A stretch of DNA of 64,000 nucleotides from FEB-10 sp963710645 (GTDB lineage: Bacteria > Acidobacteriota > Thermoanaerobaculia > Thermoanaerobaculales > Sulfomarinibacteraceae), in contig CAVQBD010000001.1 of NCBI GenBank assembly GCA_963710645.1, forward strand, positions 372,001-436,000, in the 5' to 3' direction. Under the pieces are notes generated by a model. The model had not been told where the DNA came from. It did no database searches and saw nothing but the letters and a program-made list of their open reading frames with translations. The position numbers and the translations under genes were made by a program. Numbering within the stretch: the first letter of the stretch is position 1; every line of letters begins with the position of its first letter. Below, in pieces: positions 16,155 through 24,443 of the stretch.

Positions 16155-16925
16155 ATGGATCTGAAGGGCAAAACGGCACTCGTAACTGGCGCATCAAGCG
16201 GTATTGGCAGGGCGGTTGCCGAGGCATTCGCCGAAAGCGGCTGCAGGCTCCTGCTCGCGGCCCGCCGTCAACGGCGGCTCGATGCGCTTGCGGAGGAACT
16301 CGGGACGCGGTTTGGGACCGAAGTGGGGGTGGGTACCGTCGATGTCCGCGACCGCGAGCAGGTGGAGCAGTGGCTGTCTTCGCTTGGAGATGCTTGGAGG
16401 TTCATCGACATCCTGGTAAACAACGCGGGATTGGCGCGCGGTCTGGCGACGGTCCAGGATGGTGACGTGGCGGACTGGGAGGAGATGATCGACACCAACC
16501 TCAAGGGCCTGCTCTACGTGACCCGGGCAGTGCTGCCGGGGATGGTGGAGAGAGGGTCCGGCCACGTCATCAACATCGGCTCCATTGCCGGCCACGAGGT
16601 CTACCCCAACGGCAACGTCTACTGCGCCACCAAACACGCGGTGGCAGCCCTGAGTCGGAGCATGGGGATCGACACCCTGGGAACCGGGGTCCGGGTGTCG
16701 GCGGTGGATCCCGGAATGGTGGAGACCGAGTTCTCCAACGTCCGGTTTCACGGCGACGACGAACGAGCCGGCTCGGTCTATGAGGGCCTGGAGCCGCTCC
16801 GCGCCGAGGACGTGGCCGACGCCGTTCTCTATTGCGCCACCCGGCCACCCCACGCCAACGTCCGGGAGATGATCCTCATGCCCACGGCGCAGGCCGCGGC
16901 GGTTCATATTCACCGGAAATCCTGA
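16155..16925 (+). CDS. YdfG-like NADP-dependent short-chain dehydrogenase
   Basis: 256 aa. Canonical SDR: TGASSGIG cofactor motif (about 12-19), NNAG (about 88-91), catalytic Ser in INIGSIAG and Y-x3-K in YCATK. The stretch MIDTNLKGLLYVTRAVLPGM and DPGMVETEFSNVRFHGDD closely match E. coli YdfG (3-hydroxy-acid / serine / malonic-semialdehyde dehydrogenase). ATG 16155 is preceded by GAGGTGA. The stop codon is also the first three bases of a 7-bp array (16923-16957). Confidence 0.88.
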   Translation: MDLKGKTALVTGASSGIGRAVAEAFAESGCRLLLAARRQRRLDALAEELGTRFGTEVGVGTVDVRDREQVEQWLSSLGDAWRFIDILVNNAGLARGLATVQDGDVADWEEMIDTNLKGLLYVTRAVLPGMVERGSGHVINIGSIAGHEVYPNGNVYCATKHAVAALSRSMGIDTLGTGVRVSAVDPGMVETEFSNVRFHGDDERAGSVYEGLEPLRAEDVADAVLYCATRPPHANVREMILMPTAQAAAVHIHRKS

Positions 16926-17022
16926 ATTTTGAATTTTGAATTCTCAATTTTGAATTGCCCCCGTCCGCCGCGCGGTCCAGAGTCCCAGGTTGAACGTTCA
17001 ACGTTGAACGTTGAACGTTTCC
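16923..17022. repeat. Two 7-bp-period arrays after the SDR stop codon
   Basis: 16923-16957: five units of TGAATTT type, the first overlapping the TGA stop. 16988-17022: GGTTGAA, CGTTCAA, CGTTGAA, CGTTGAA, CGTTTCC. They are separated by CCCCGTCCGCC and followed by a CCACCCACCC word. Confidence 0.88.
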
Positions 17023-17045
17023 ACCCACCCTCCCGGTGGTTGAGA

Positions 17046-17197
17046 GTGCGCGATGGGCGGGCGTGCCGTCTCTGACGATTTTGGGATGAGGTCGAACAGT
17101 TTGCTTGTTGCGACGAGTCCCAAATATCGTCAGAGGGGGCTCCCTCGGGGAGCGCGGTTGGGAGATGGGCGCGTCGAAGTCAGTGAATCGAAGCGAA
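17046..17197 (-). repeat. Family A hairpin repeat, copy 2
   Basis: Conserved flanks (GGCGGGCGTGCCGTC on the left of the + strand; GGGGGCTCCCTCGGGGAGCG followed by GGGAGATGGGCGCGTCGAAG on the right) surround a long inverted repeat whose arms are 17072-17086 and 17118-17133 (CTGACGAT..TTGGGA pairing). The ~31-bp loop has a further short inner stem. Confidence 0.75.
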
Positions 17198-17215
17198 CCA
17201 GTGACAGCTTGATCC

Positions 17216-17310
17216 GAGTCCCGAATCCCGAATCCCGAGTCCCGAGTCGCGTGCACGGACGCGGGAGGGCGCGGAGGCACTGCTCCCTGCCTACTGCCTA
17301 CTGCCTACTG
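17216..17310. repeat. Two 7-bp-period arrays upstream of aldehyde dehydrogenase
   Basis: 17216-17250: five units of GAGTCCC/GAATCCC type. 17283-17310: CTCCCTG then three CCTACTG. Unit sequences unrelated, period identical. With the neighbouring repeats these fill the 433-bp gap, which has no gene. Confidence 0.85.
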
Positions 17311-17346
17311 CCTGACCCATGCCATTGCCGCACCGCGTCGATCCGG

Positions 17347-17352
17347 TAGAAT
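17347..17352 (+). promoter_or_regulatory. -10 box directly before start codon (leaderless) of aldehyde dehydrogenase
   Basis: TAGAAT with only 6 bp to ATG 17359 and no Shine-Dalgarno between; transcription would begin at or next to the A of ATG. Confidence 0.55.
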
Positions 17353-17358
17353 AACGCC

Positions 17359-18996
17359 ATGAAGATCATCACCAAGAGCATCATCGACGGCGTGGAAATC
17401 GGAGGACCCGGCTCCATAGTCTCCATCAACCCAGCCACTGAGGAAGAGGTCGGCGTCGCATCGTCGCTGGATTCCGAAGGCGCCGAACTGGCCGTGCAGG
17501 CCGCCAAGGCCGCCTTTCCGGGATGGGCTGCCATGCCGGTGGAAGAGCGCGAGGCGATCCTCGGTCGTTGGCTCGAACTCATGGTGGATGAGGCCGACGA
17601 GATGATTCGACTCATGTCCGCCGAGATGGGCAAGCCGCATTCTGAAGCGACCCTGGTGGACGTGGTGCCCGCGTGCTCGACTCTGGACTACTGGCGGCGC
17701 ACGGCCCACGATCAACTGGCGTTCCAGCCGACCCAGCCCGAGCTGCTGCTCGCCTCCCACTGGGCCGCCGGCTATAGGTTCGACCCGCTGGGCGTGCTGA
17801 CGATCATCACCCCGTGGAACTATCCGGTGGCGATCCCCATGTGGGAATTGGTTCCGGCGCTGGTCGCCGGCAATACGGTGGTGATGAAGCCCGCGTCGGA
17901 CACCGTGTTGACCGGGTTGTTGCTCGCGGACCAGGCGAGGCGCGCGGGCATGCCTCCGGGCGTGTTCAACGCGGTGGCGCTGCCCGGCAGAGCCACCGAT
18001 GTCCTCCTGGACCACCCGGACGTGGCCAAGGTGCTGTTCACCGGCTCGGTGGAGGTGGGCCGTCACGTGGCGCGCAGATGCGCCGAACGGATCCTGCCTG
18101 CCCAGCTCGAGTTGGGCGGAAAGGACGCGGCCGTGGTGGCCGCCGATGCGCCTCTCGAACGAACGGCCTCCGGGCTCGTATGGGGCGGATTCATGAACAC
18201 CGGCCAGTCCTGCGCCTCGGTGGAACGGGTCTACGTGGTCGAGGAGCTCTATGACCGTCTGGTATCCAAGATGGTGGCGTTGACCCGGACGCTCCGGGTG
18301 GGCGATCCGACGCTGCCCGACACCGATCTCGGACCCCTGGCAAACAGCGGCCAGCGGGCGGAGGTTGCAGCACAGGTGGACGAGGCGCTGGCCCTGGGCG
18401 CCCGGGCGTTGACCGGGGGTGAACAACCCGATGGACCGGGCTACTTCTATCCGCCAACGATCCTGGTGGATGTCACCGACGACATGATGGTGATGCACGA
18501 GGAGACCTTCGGTCCGGTCATCCCCATCGTCAAGGTGAAGGATGTGGATGAGGGCATCCGGCGGGCCAACGACTCCCAATTCGGCCTGGCGGCCTCGGGG
18601 TGGACCATGTCGAAGAAACTGGCGGAGCGTTTCCAGCGTGAGCTGGACGCAGGAGCGGTTGGAATCAATGAACACGGCATCGTGGCGGCAGGCGAGGTGA
18701 CGGCGAGCTGGGGCGGTCGGCGCGACAGCGGCATCGGCCGCGCCCACGGCCCTTTTGGTTTGCACGAATTGGTCAACATCAAGTACGTGTTCTTGGACGA
18801 CGGTGCCGGCACAGCCTCAGCGTGGCACTATCCCTATGACGAGGATTTCTCCAAATTCATCAAGGCATCGGTGCCCATGCTCTTTCGCAAGGGATTCAAA
18901 CGCTACGAGACCCTGAACGACATGGCCTCGACCCGACGGTTCAGCGAGCGGGTGCGGAAGGTCGAGCTGCTCAAGAACTTCAAGAAACTCATCTGA
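17359..18996 (+). CDS. NAD(P)-dependent aldehyde dehydrogenase
   Basis: 545 aa. Oxidises an aldehyde to the acid. Motifs: TPWNYPVAIP, NTVVMKPAS, FTGSVEVGR, catalytic Glu in LELGGKD and catalytic Cys in NTGQSCASVERV (about 273-284). Resembles succinate-semialdehyde / generic ALDH branches, but is about 50 residues longer than a 480-500-aa ALDH: after the fold's end (RDSGIGRAHGPFGLHELV) a basic tail (SMLFRKG-like, ending VELLKNFKKLI) could contact membrane or a partner. It starts without a ribosome site immediately after a -10 box. Substrate unknown. Confidence 0.92.
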   Translation: MKIITKSIIDGVEIGGPGSIVSINPATEEEVGVASSLDSEGAELAVQAAKAAFPGWAAMPVEEREAILGRWLELMVDEADEMIRLMSAEMGKPHSEATLVDVVPACSTLDYWRRTAHDQLAFQPTQPELLLASHWAAGYRFDPLGVLTIITPWNYPVAIPMWELVPALVAGNTVVMKPASDTVLTGLLLADQARRAGMPPGVFNAVALPGRATDVLLDHPDVAKVLFTGSVEVGRHVARRCAERILPAQLELGGKDAAVVAADAPLERTASGLVWGGFMNTGQSCASVERVYVVEELYDRLVSKMVALTRTLRVGDPTLPDTDLGPLANSGQRAEVAAQVDEALALGARALTGGEQPDGPGYFYPPTILVDVTDDMMVMHEETFGPVIPIVKVKDVDEGIRRANDSQFGLAASGWTMSKKLAERFQRELDAGAVGINEHGIVAAGEVTASWGGRRDSGIGRAHGPFGLHELVNIKYVFLDDGAGTASAWHYPYDEDFSKFIKASVPMLFRKGFKRYETLNDMASTRRFSERVRKVELLKNFKKLI

Positions 18997-19016
18997 CGCC
19001 GCGCGTGCACGCGGCC

Positions 19017-19113
19017 GAATTCTCAGTTCTTAATTCTGAATTTTGAATGAAACCCCACCCGCCCACCACGGAAGGGTCGGAATTCAAAATCAAAAATCAA
19101 GAACTTAGAATTT
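19017..19113. repeat. Two 7-bp-period arrays
   Basis: 19017-19051: GAATTCT, CAGTTCT, TAATTCT, GAATTTT, GAATGAA. 19079-19113: GGAATTC, AAAATCA, AAAATCA, AGAACTT, AGAATTT. Between them AACCCCACCCGCCCACC. A GCCGCG..CGCGGC hairpin without U-run lies at about 18998-19015. Confidence 0.85.
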
Positions 19114-19117
19114 TCGT

Positions 19118-19675
19118 TCAGTCCGACGGAATGCCCTCGACCAGCAGCACCTGGTAGCGGTTGTGGGGGAACGGGTGGATCTCGGGCATGTTGGCGAAGA
19201 GCCAGCCCCGGTACGGGTCTTTACCCTGCTCGACGATCACCACCTTCACCGCTGGATTGCCGGGTTCGTCCGAGCTGCTGGTGATCCCGCTGTCGTCCAT
19301 CACGAAGGCTGGGATGAAGGTCTCCGCGGTGAGGGTGAGACCGCTGTCGCCGAGCGCCACAGTGGATCCGAGGTCGACGTCGATGGTCTCGGTCAGACCG
19401 GTGGTTACGTCGACCACGCGAATGGTGGCTCCACGCCACGCGTGTTCGATCTCATCGGAGAGGTTGACCTCCCGGTTGATACCCATGGAGTGATCGGCAC
19501 CGCCACCGGCCGCGGCCATGGCCTTCGCGTGGACATCGTCGTCGGGCATTCCTTCCAGGACGGGAGTGATGTCGGCGGCTTCGCTCTGATCTGCCGGTCG
19601 GTCGGTGCCGCCACCGCAGGCGGCGATCCCGATCGTGAGGGTCACGACCGCGCACCAAGTGAGTTTTTGATTCAT
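19118..19675 (-). CDS. DUF2155-type lipoprotein
   Basis: 185 aa. N-terminal signal with lipobox IAAC (Cys about 19), then a Gly/Asp-rich linker and a DUF2155-type beta domain from about residue 85 (RVVDVTTGLTETIDVDLG, then FVMDD, PYRGWLFANMPEIHPFPHNR). DUF2155 proteins are envelope proteins of unknown function. ATG 19675 is chosen on GGAGGAA upstream and because it gives the signal peptide directly. Divergent from the symporter gene, 113 bp away. Confidence 0.78.
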   Translation of the reverse strand: MNQKLTWCAVVTLTIGIAACGGGTDRPADQSEAADITPVLEGMPDDDVHAKAMAAAGGGADHSMGINREVNLSDEIEHAWRGATIRVVDVTTGLTETIDVDLGSTVALGDSGLTLTAETFIPAFVMDDSGITSSSDEPGNPAVKVVIVEQGKDPYRGWLFANMPEIHPFPHNRYQVLLVEGIPSD

Positions 19676-19788
19676 GGGCGGGGTTCCTCCGTTGAATCTC
19701 TCGATTGCGCCCCGGGGCCGGAGACCCTTCGAGGGCCCTGGTACCATACCGCATTGCGTCGCTGTAGCAAGCACTCGGAGGAGGCCCA

Positions 19789-21516
19789 ATGTTCGCTGAC
19801 CTGATCTTCGCCATGCGCGACCTCGTATGGGACTGGCCCAAGGCGCTGCCCCTGCTGGTGGTCATTCTGGTGGGTACCGGACTGATCACCACCCTGCGCC
19901 TCGCCTTCATCCAGGTCCGCTATTTCATGCATGGAATTCGGGTCATCCGGGGAGAGTACGACGATCCCGAGCACGACGGAGACCTCTCCCATTTTCAGGC
20001 GCTGACCACCGCGCTGTCGGCCACCGTGGGCATCGGCAACATCGCTGGGGTGGCCACCGCCATCCACTACGGTGGGCCGGGAGCGCTGTTTTGGATGTGG
20101 GTGACCGCGGTCTTCGGCATGGCCCTCAAATTCACCGAGTGCACCCTGTCCATGAAGTACCGCATCATTCTTCCGGGCGGTGCCGCGGCCGGGGGGCCCA
20201 TGTACTCCATCGAGCGAGGGCTGGGCTCCAAGTGGAAGGCGCTAGCGGTGGCGTTCGCAGTCTTCACCGTGATCTCTTCCTTCGGCTCCGGCAACGCGGT
20301 CCAGTCCTTCACCGTCGCCGACCAGCTTCGCCAGGATCTGGGTGTGCCGACGTGGGTCACGGGCCTGGTGTTGTCGACCCTGGTGGCGGCGGTCATCCTG
20401 GGGGGCATCCGCCGGATCGGCCGGGTCACCTCGAAGCTGGTGCCGTTCATGGCCGCCATCTACGTGAGCACCGCGGCGGTGGTGCTCATCATGCATGCGG
20501 CCGAGGTGCCGCGCACATTGGCCCTGATCGTCGGTTCGGCCTTCGAGCCCGCGGCACAGATCGGTGGATTTGCCGGCGGGACCTTTATTTTCATGCTCAC
20601 GTGGGGCATCAAACGCGGCTTGTTTTCCAACGAGTCGGGCCAGGGCTCGGCACCCATCGCCCACGCCGCGGCCAAGACCGACGAGCCCATCCGCGAGGGC
20701 GTGGTGGCCATGATCGGGCCGTTCATCGACACCCTCATCATCTGCACAATGACCGGACTGGTCATCCTGATCACCGGAGTCTGGGACCAAAAGCAGGAAC
20801 AACAGGTGTTGGTGAACGAGCAGGCCGACATCTCGGCGATCACCGCTGGTTCGCAGGTCCACGTGGATGGTGTCTTGGCGGACCAGGAGCTTGCCCGGGG
20901 CCGCTATCGAGTGGAGGACGGCGTGCCGTCGGGATTCGTCCCGGTACGAAACCACTCGGTGGTCGATCAACCGATTCTGATGATCACTTCGGACCCGGTG
21001 TTGCAACGGGATCTCGCTCCCTACCACGGCTGGGTGGAGTTCCCGGAGGACAGCGTTGGAAAGCTCCACACGGCGCGACCAGTTCGCGACGACGGCGAGT
21101 TCATTGAGGGCAGTTTGGTGCTGCGCGGTAACGCCATGCAGAACGGGTCGCCGCTCACCGCCTGGGCCTTCCAACAGGGGCTCGGACGCCTCGCGGGCGG
21201 CTACGGCCACCTGCTGGTGACCTTTGCAGTCTTTCTCTTCGGTCTGTCCACGGCCATCAGCTGGTCGTATTACGGCGACCGCTCGGTCCTCTACCTGGCC
21301 GGGCCGAGGTGGGTGGTTCCCTACCGGATCGTGTTCAGCGGCGTCGTGTTCCTGGGCGCGGTGAACTCGCTGGAGGTGGTGTGGGCCTTCGGTGATGTGG
21401 CGCTTGGGCTGATGACCTTGCCCAATCTGTTGTCGATCCTGCTCCTCACCGGCAGGGTCAAGCGCTGGACGAGGGAGTACGTGGCCGAGGGTAAGCTGGA
21501 ACCGCCGCAGCACTGA
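19789..21516 (+). CDS. Sodium:alanine/amino-acid symporter family (AGCS) with large loop insertion
   Basis: 575 aa inner-membrane transporter. The AGCS signature is visible: FQALTTALSATVGIGNIAGV (about 69-88), GGPGALFWMW, and GLFSNESGQGSAPIAHAAA (about 277-295). Members import Ala or Gly with Na+. Typical AGCS proteins are 440-490 aa; here about 115 hydrophilic residues (about 333-447, bases 20785-21130) separate transmembrane regions. The insert is acidic, with HVDGVLADQELARGRY-like beta segments, and probably faces outside. ATG 19789 follows GGAGG. Confidence 0.9.
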   Translation: MFADLIFAMRDLVWDWPKALPLLVVILVGTGLITTLRLAFIQVRYFMHGIRVIRGEYDDPEHDGDLSHFQALTTALSATVGIGNIAGVATAIHYGGPGALFWMWVTAVFGMALKFTECTLSMKYRIILPGGAAAGGPMYSIERGLGSKWKALAVAFAVFTVISSFGSGNAVQSFTVADQLRQDLGVPTWVTGLVLSTLVAAVILGGIRRIGRVTSKLVPFMAAIYVSTAAVVLIMHAAEVPRTLALIVGSAFEPAAQIGGFAGGTFIFMLTWGIKRGLFSNESGQGSAPIAHAAAKTDEPIREGVVAMIGPFIDTLIICTMTGLVILITGVWDQKQEQQVLVNEQADISAITAGSQVHVDGVLADQELARGRYRVEDGVPSGFVPVRNHSVVDQPILMITSDPVLQRDLAPYHGWVEFPEDSVGKLHTARPVRDDGEFIEGSLVLRGNAMQNGSPLTAWAFQQGLGRLAGGYGHLLVTFAVFLFGLSTAISWSYYGDRSVLYLAGPRWVVPYRIVFSGVVFLGAVNSLEVVWAFGDVALGLMTLPNLLSILLLTGRVKRWTREYVAEGKLEPPQH

Positions 21517-21635
21517 CCCGGCGGGGACGCTTGGCGCGAATTGGCAATTGGTCGCGCGAATGTGGTGTACGTTTGTCGCGATGAACCATCAGGCGGAGCC
21601 TCGAGGCGATCGCCGTGAAACTCAAGGAGGAGAAC

Positions 21636-22337
21636 ATGAAACGGTCCTGGATGCGTGCAGCGGTGGTGGCCTGCGTCGGAATACTCGTGTTTTCGATTCT
21701 GGGCTGCGGCAAGAAGGGGGCGGAGGACGTCGCCGTCGTCGATGAGGAGACGGTGGTCGTCACCGAAGACGAGGTCGCAGTGGTTCAAGAGCAAGAGGTG
21801 GTCGCGGGAGACACGGCGCCGGAGGCCACCGCCGAACAGCCTGAGTGGAAGAATATGAAGCAAGAGGCCAAGGCGGCCAAGATCGATGAGACCGCCGACG
21901 AGGCACTCCAGAAACTGTTTTCCGAACACCCAAAGGCCAAGTCCCTAGCTGCAAACTCCTACGGGTGGGCGGTCTTCGACAACCTGAAGCTCGCCTTTGG
22001 GATTTCCGGAGGCGGTGGCAACGGGGTGGCGGTGAACAGGAGCACCGGCAAGCGCACCTATATGAAGATGGCAACCGGTGGCGTCGGCCTGGGTCTCGGG
22101 GTCAACAAATACCAGGTGGTCTTTTTGATGGAGGACTCCACGACCTTCAACAACTTTGTTGAAAAGGGCTGGCAGGCGGACGCTGGAGCCACTGCTTCAG
22201 CCGGCAAAGCGGCCGCCGAGGCGAAGACCGATTTTGTCAACGGCCTCGCCATCTATCAGTTGACCGAAAAGGGTCTGATGCTCAACGCCGACATCGCCGG
22301 CACAAAGTACTGGAAGAACGAGAAGCTCAATCCGTAG
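21636..22337 (+). CDS. SYLF/Ysc84-domain lipoprotein
   Basis: 233 aa. Lipobox ILGC (Cys about 23) after a hydrophobic signal; then an acidic, Val/Glu-rich linker (about 25-75), and a SYLF (Ysc84, lipid-binding) domain of about 150 residues: GWAVFDNLKLAFGISGGGG, TYMKMATGGVGLGLG, VVFLMED, FVEKGWQ. ATG 21636 has AAGGAGG 6 bp before. Bacterial SYLF lipoproteins are periplasmic or outer-membrane; function unclear. Confidence 0.82.
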   Translation: MKRSWMRAAVVACVGILVFSILGCGKKGAEDVAVVDEETVVVTEDEVAVVQEQEVVAGDTAPEATAEQPEWKNMKQEAKAAKIDETADEALQKLFSEHPKAKSLAANSYGWAVFDNLKLAFGISGGGGNGVAVNRSTGKRTYMKMATGGVGLGLGVNKYQVVFLMEDSTTFNNFVEKGWQADAGATASAGKAAAEAKTDFVNGLAIYQLTEKGLMLNADIAGTKYWKNEKLNP

Positions 22338-22437
22338 CCGAGCCCGATACCTGGTCCGGCGAATTGCCGATTGACGGCGACTCCATCATCAGGGTGTATA
22401 TGATGCGCAACGAGGCGCGGCGGGGCACAACGGGCCA

Positions 22438-23202
22438 CTACTCGATGGACGTCTCCATCGAGGACGTGGAGGACTGATCGCCCCCGGGGCGGACGTCCGA
22501 AATCCGGATGTCCATCGCGAATTCCCGCTTGATGAGAAGCACCTTGGCCAGACCTGCGGTGAAGAGTCGCTGGACGTGCACCAGCTCGCCGAGCCGTTCG
22601 AACTCCATCCGTATGTCGAGCTCGCTCATGGGGCCCGACGGCTGAACAATTTTCACCGCCATCCAAAGCGGATCCAGGGTCTCGAATTGCCATGCGACGG
22701 TTCCGGTGGCCATGCCATCGTCCTTCCGGTGATCGGGTCGTGGCTCGAAATCTACGAGAACGGCATCGCCCTCCCGCCGGGTAGGACTGAACTGGTACCG
22801 GTCCGCGGTTTTTCCGAAGGGACTGACGAAGGCCTCGATCTCTTCGTCGGCGTTGTCCCTTGAGCCGGTCTCCTTTTCCTCGCCCATGAGCTTATTCATC
22901 TCACCGCGTTTTTCGGCGGTGATGTCTTTGCCGTCTTCCAACATCCGGATCAAGCGGTGGTCCTCTGAACCGTCTCCATGCCGAGTGGTTTCCACGACCA
23001 TCTCCATAGCCTGTCTGGCTTTGCCGTTCGGCTTCTGGACCACGGACGTGACGGTGAAGACAAAGCTGCCGACGAAATCCTGACTGTCGGTGAGCATTTC
23101 GGCCGCATCAATCCGCTCCGCCACCTCGGGTGGAAGTCCACTGGCAGCAGCCATTGACGCCACGAGCAACAGCAGTGTGGTCAGAGCCTCCTTCCGCATC
23201 AT
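22438..23202 (-). CDS. Exported protein, possibly LolA/outer-membrane-lipoprotein-sorting-like
   Basis: 254 aa. Signal peptide 1-22 (LTTLLLLVASMAAAS). The rest alternates beta-like segments (FVFTVTSVVQK, DAVLVDFEPRP, GTVAWQFETLDPLWMAVKIV) in the order expected of a LolA/LolB-like half-barrel; I rate this fold assignment as tentative. ATG 23202 (an ATG follows at once) is chosen because a TAGAAT -10 box ends 7 bp upstream on the minus strand, suggesting a leaderless message. Convergent with the SYLF gene. Confidence 0.6.
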   Translation of the reverse strand: MMRKEALTTLLLLVASMAAASGLPPEVAERIDAAEMLTDSQDFVGSFVFTVTSVVQKPNGKARQAMEMVVETTRHGDGSEDHRLIRMLEDGKDITAEKRGEMNKLMGEEKETGSRDNADEEIEAFVSPFGKTADRYQFSPTRREGDAVLVDFEPRPDHRKDDGMATGTVAWQFETLDPLWMAVKIVQPSGPMSELDIRMEFERLGELVHVQRLFTAGLAKVLLIKREFAMDIRISDVRPGGDQSSTSSMETSIE

Positions 23203-23209
23203 GAGTCGG

Positions 23210-23215
23210 ATTCTA
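23210..23215 (-). promoter_or_regulatory. -10 box directly before start codon (leaderless) of the LolA-like gene
   Basis: Minus-strand TAGAAT, 7 bp, then ATG at 23202; no Shine-Dalgarno. Confidence 0.5.
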
Positions 23216-23288
23216 ATGGAACACATGCGGCAGCAGCGGCAGCAGCGGCGGCAGCGGTCAGGGACAGCGACAGCAACCGGCGTCCGGG

Positions 23289-23347
23289 GCAGATGGCAAC
23301 ATCGGTGAACAGCGACCGCAATCCGGGGCAATCCCACCTGATCGCTG
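23289..23347 (+). repeat. Family G element, copy 1
   Basis: A ~60-bp sequence (beginning GGCGTCCGGGGCAGATGGC, with TCGGTGAACAGCG and AATCCGGGGCAA) shared with 25296-25352. In both places it lies within 150 bp of a family A hairpin and next to a 6-bp-period run. Confidence 0.65.
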
Positions 23348-23401
23348 CCGCTGTCTCTGATTGCCGTCGCTGCCACTGGCGCCGGAATCCGGGCCCTCGC
23401 C

Positions 23402-23550
23402 TTTGCTTCGACTCACTGACTTCGACGCGCCCATCTCCCAACCGCGCTCCCCGAGGGTGCCACCCCTGACAATTTCGGGACTCCTAGACGCTGAATGCCC
23501 CCACACAATGGTCCCGAAAGTGTCAGAAATGGCACGCCCGTTCATCGCGC
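23402..23550 (+). repeat. Family A hairpin repeat, copy 3
   Basis: Left flank ACTGACTTCGACGCGCCCAT...CGCTCCCCGAGGG, right flank GGCACGCCCG. Core arms CTGACAATTTCGGGAC (23466-23481) and GTCCCGAAAGTGTCAG (23511-23526) pair almost fully but differ from the cores of copies 2 and 4. Confidence 0.75.
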
Positions 23551-23576
23551 CCCTCTTCTCGGGTCGGGCGGGGGAA

Positions 23577-23618
23577 CTTTCAACGTTGAACGTGCAACGT
23601 GTAACGGCTAACGGCTCT
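23577..23618. repeat. 7-bp-period array ending at the fpg stop codon
   Basis: Six units CTTTCAA, CGTTGAA, CGTGCAA, CGTGTAA, CGGCTAA, CGGCTCT; the last base is the first base (on the + strand) of the fpg stop codon. Confidence 0.8.
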
Positions 23619-24439
23619 TACCTCTGACACTGTGGGCAGAACGGCGTCGATCGCTTGCCGATGCGAGCTTCGCGGAGTTCGGTCGCGCAGCGGGAGCACG
23701 GTTGCCCGGCACGCCCGTATGCCTGAAGTCTGACCGCGAAGTAGCCGAAGTTCCCCTCGGGAGTGGAGAAGTCGCGGATCGTGGTTCCGCCCTGCTCGAT
23801 GGCCTCGCGCAGAACTTCCTGGACATGGTGGACCAACCGGTGGAGCCGGATTGCAGCGATGCGCCGGCCGCGCCGGGACGGTCGGATACCGGCTCGCCAC
23901 AGCGACTCCACGGCGTAGATGTTGCCCACCCCGGCCACCAACCGCTGGTCCAACAGAAGTGATTTGATCGGGGAGTTTCGGGTGTGGAGCAGGGGCGGAA
24001 GGGCGCTGAGCGCATCCGGAGAGAGGGGCTCCATCCCGAGAATGGACAGCGACGCGTCAGTGGATTCTTCTCCGGGTTCGAGCCAGTGGGCGAAACCGAA
24101 CCGCCTGGGATCGACCAGTCGAATTTCGGGTCCGGTTTCCAGCCGCATCACCAGGTGGGTGTGGGGATCGCGAGGGGCGTCCGGTTCCGATAACATCATC
24201 CGTCCCGACATGCCGAGGTGGACGAGTAGACTGCCGGCCGGATCGGTGTCGAGCAGCAGGTACTTGCCTCTGCGACGAATCGCCGTGATCCTGCGGTTGC
24301 TCAACTGGCGGCGCAGCCGGGGCACGTCGAGCGGCCGCCTCATATCGATGGACCGGCCACCAACGCCGGTGACAATGCTGCCGACGGCGAAATGTTCCAG
24401 CGCGCGCCGAACCGTCTCGACCTCGGGAAGCTCCGGCAG
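23618..24439 (-). CDS. mutM: Formamidopyrimidine-DNA glycosylase with apparent CTG start
   Basis: Base-excision repair enzyme for 8-oxoguanine and FaPy lesions, 273 aa. The catalytic N-terminus of Fpg is Met-Pro-Glu-Leu-Pro-Glu-Val-Glu; here the codons for PELPEVETVRRAL are present and in frame, but the codon before the nucleophilic Pro is CTG (24437-24439). No ATG, GTG or TTG exists between it and the upstream in-frame region, while the first ATG (24343) would delete the active site. GAGGG lies 8 nt before the CTG. The lysine region, GVGNIYAVESLWRAGI, and a C-terminal Cys4 zinc finger (CSRC...CPQC) are intact. The start overlaps nothing: the upstream gene ends 4 bp before. Confidence 0.9.
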   Translation of the reverse strand: MPELPEVETVRRALEHFAVGSIVTGVGGRSIDMRRPLDVPRLRRQLSNRRITAIRRRGKYLLLDTDPAGSLLVHLGMSGRMMLSEPDAPRDPHTHLVMRLETGPEIRLVDPRRFGFAHWLEPGEESTDASLSILGMEPLSPDALSALPPLLHTRNSPIKSLLLDQRLVAGVGNIYAVESLWRAGIRPSRRGRRIAAIRLHRLVHHVQEVLREAIEQGGTTIRDFSTPEGNFGYFAVRLQAYGRAGQPCSRCATELREARIGKRSTPFCPQCQR

Positions 24440-24443
24440 GGTC

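Larger units (their letters stand above)
23203..23617. other. Repeat-filled spacer upstream of the LolA-like gene
   Basis: 415 bp holding a leaderless -10 box (23210-23215), a 3/6-bp-period GCAGCG run (about 23227-23280), family G element copy 1 (about 23289-23347), family A copy 3 (23402-23550) and a 7-bp array (23577-23618). No gene. Confidence 0.7.

Noticed and set aside
17305..18765. 486-codon minus-strand frame opposite aldehyde dehydrogenase
   Set aside because: Overlaps a complete ALDH; low-complexity His/Arg-rich translation without any domain.
22338..22437. Possible terminator between the convergent SYLF and LolA-like genes
   Set aside because: No stem followed by a T run on either strand could be found.
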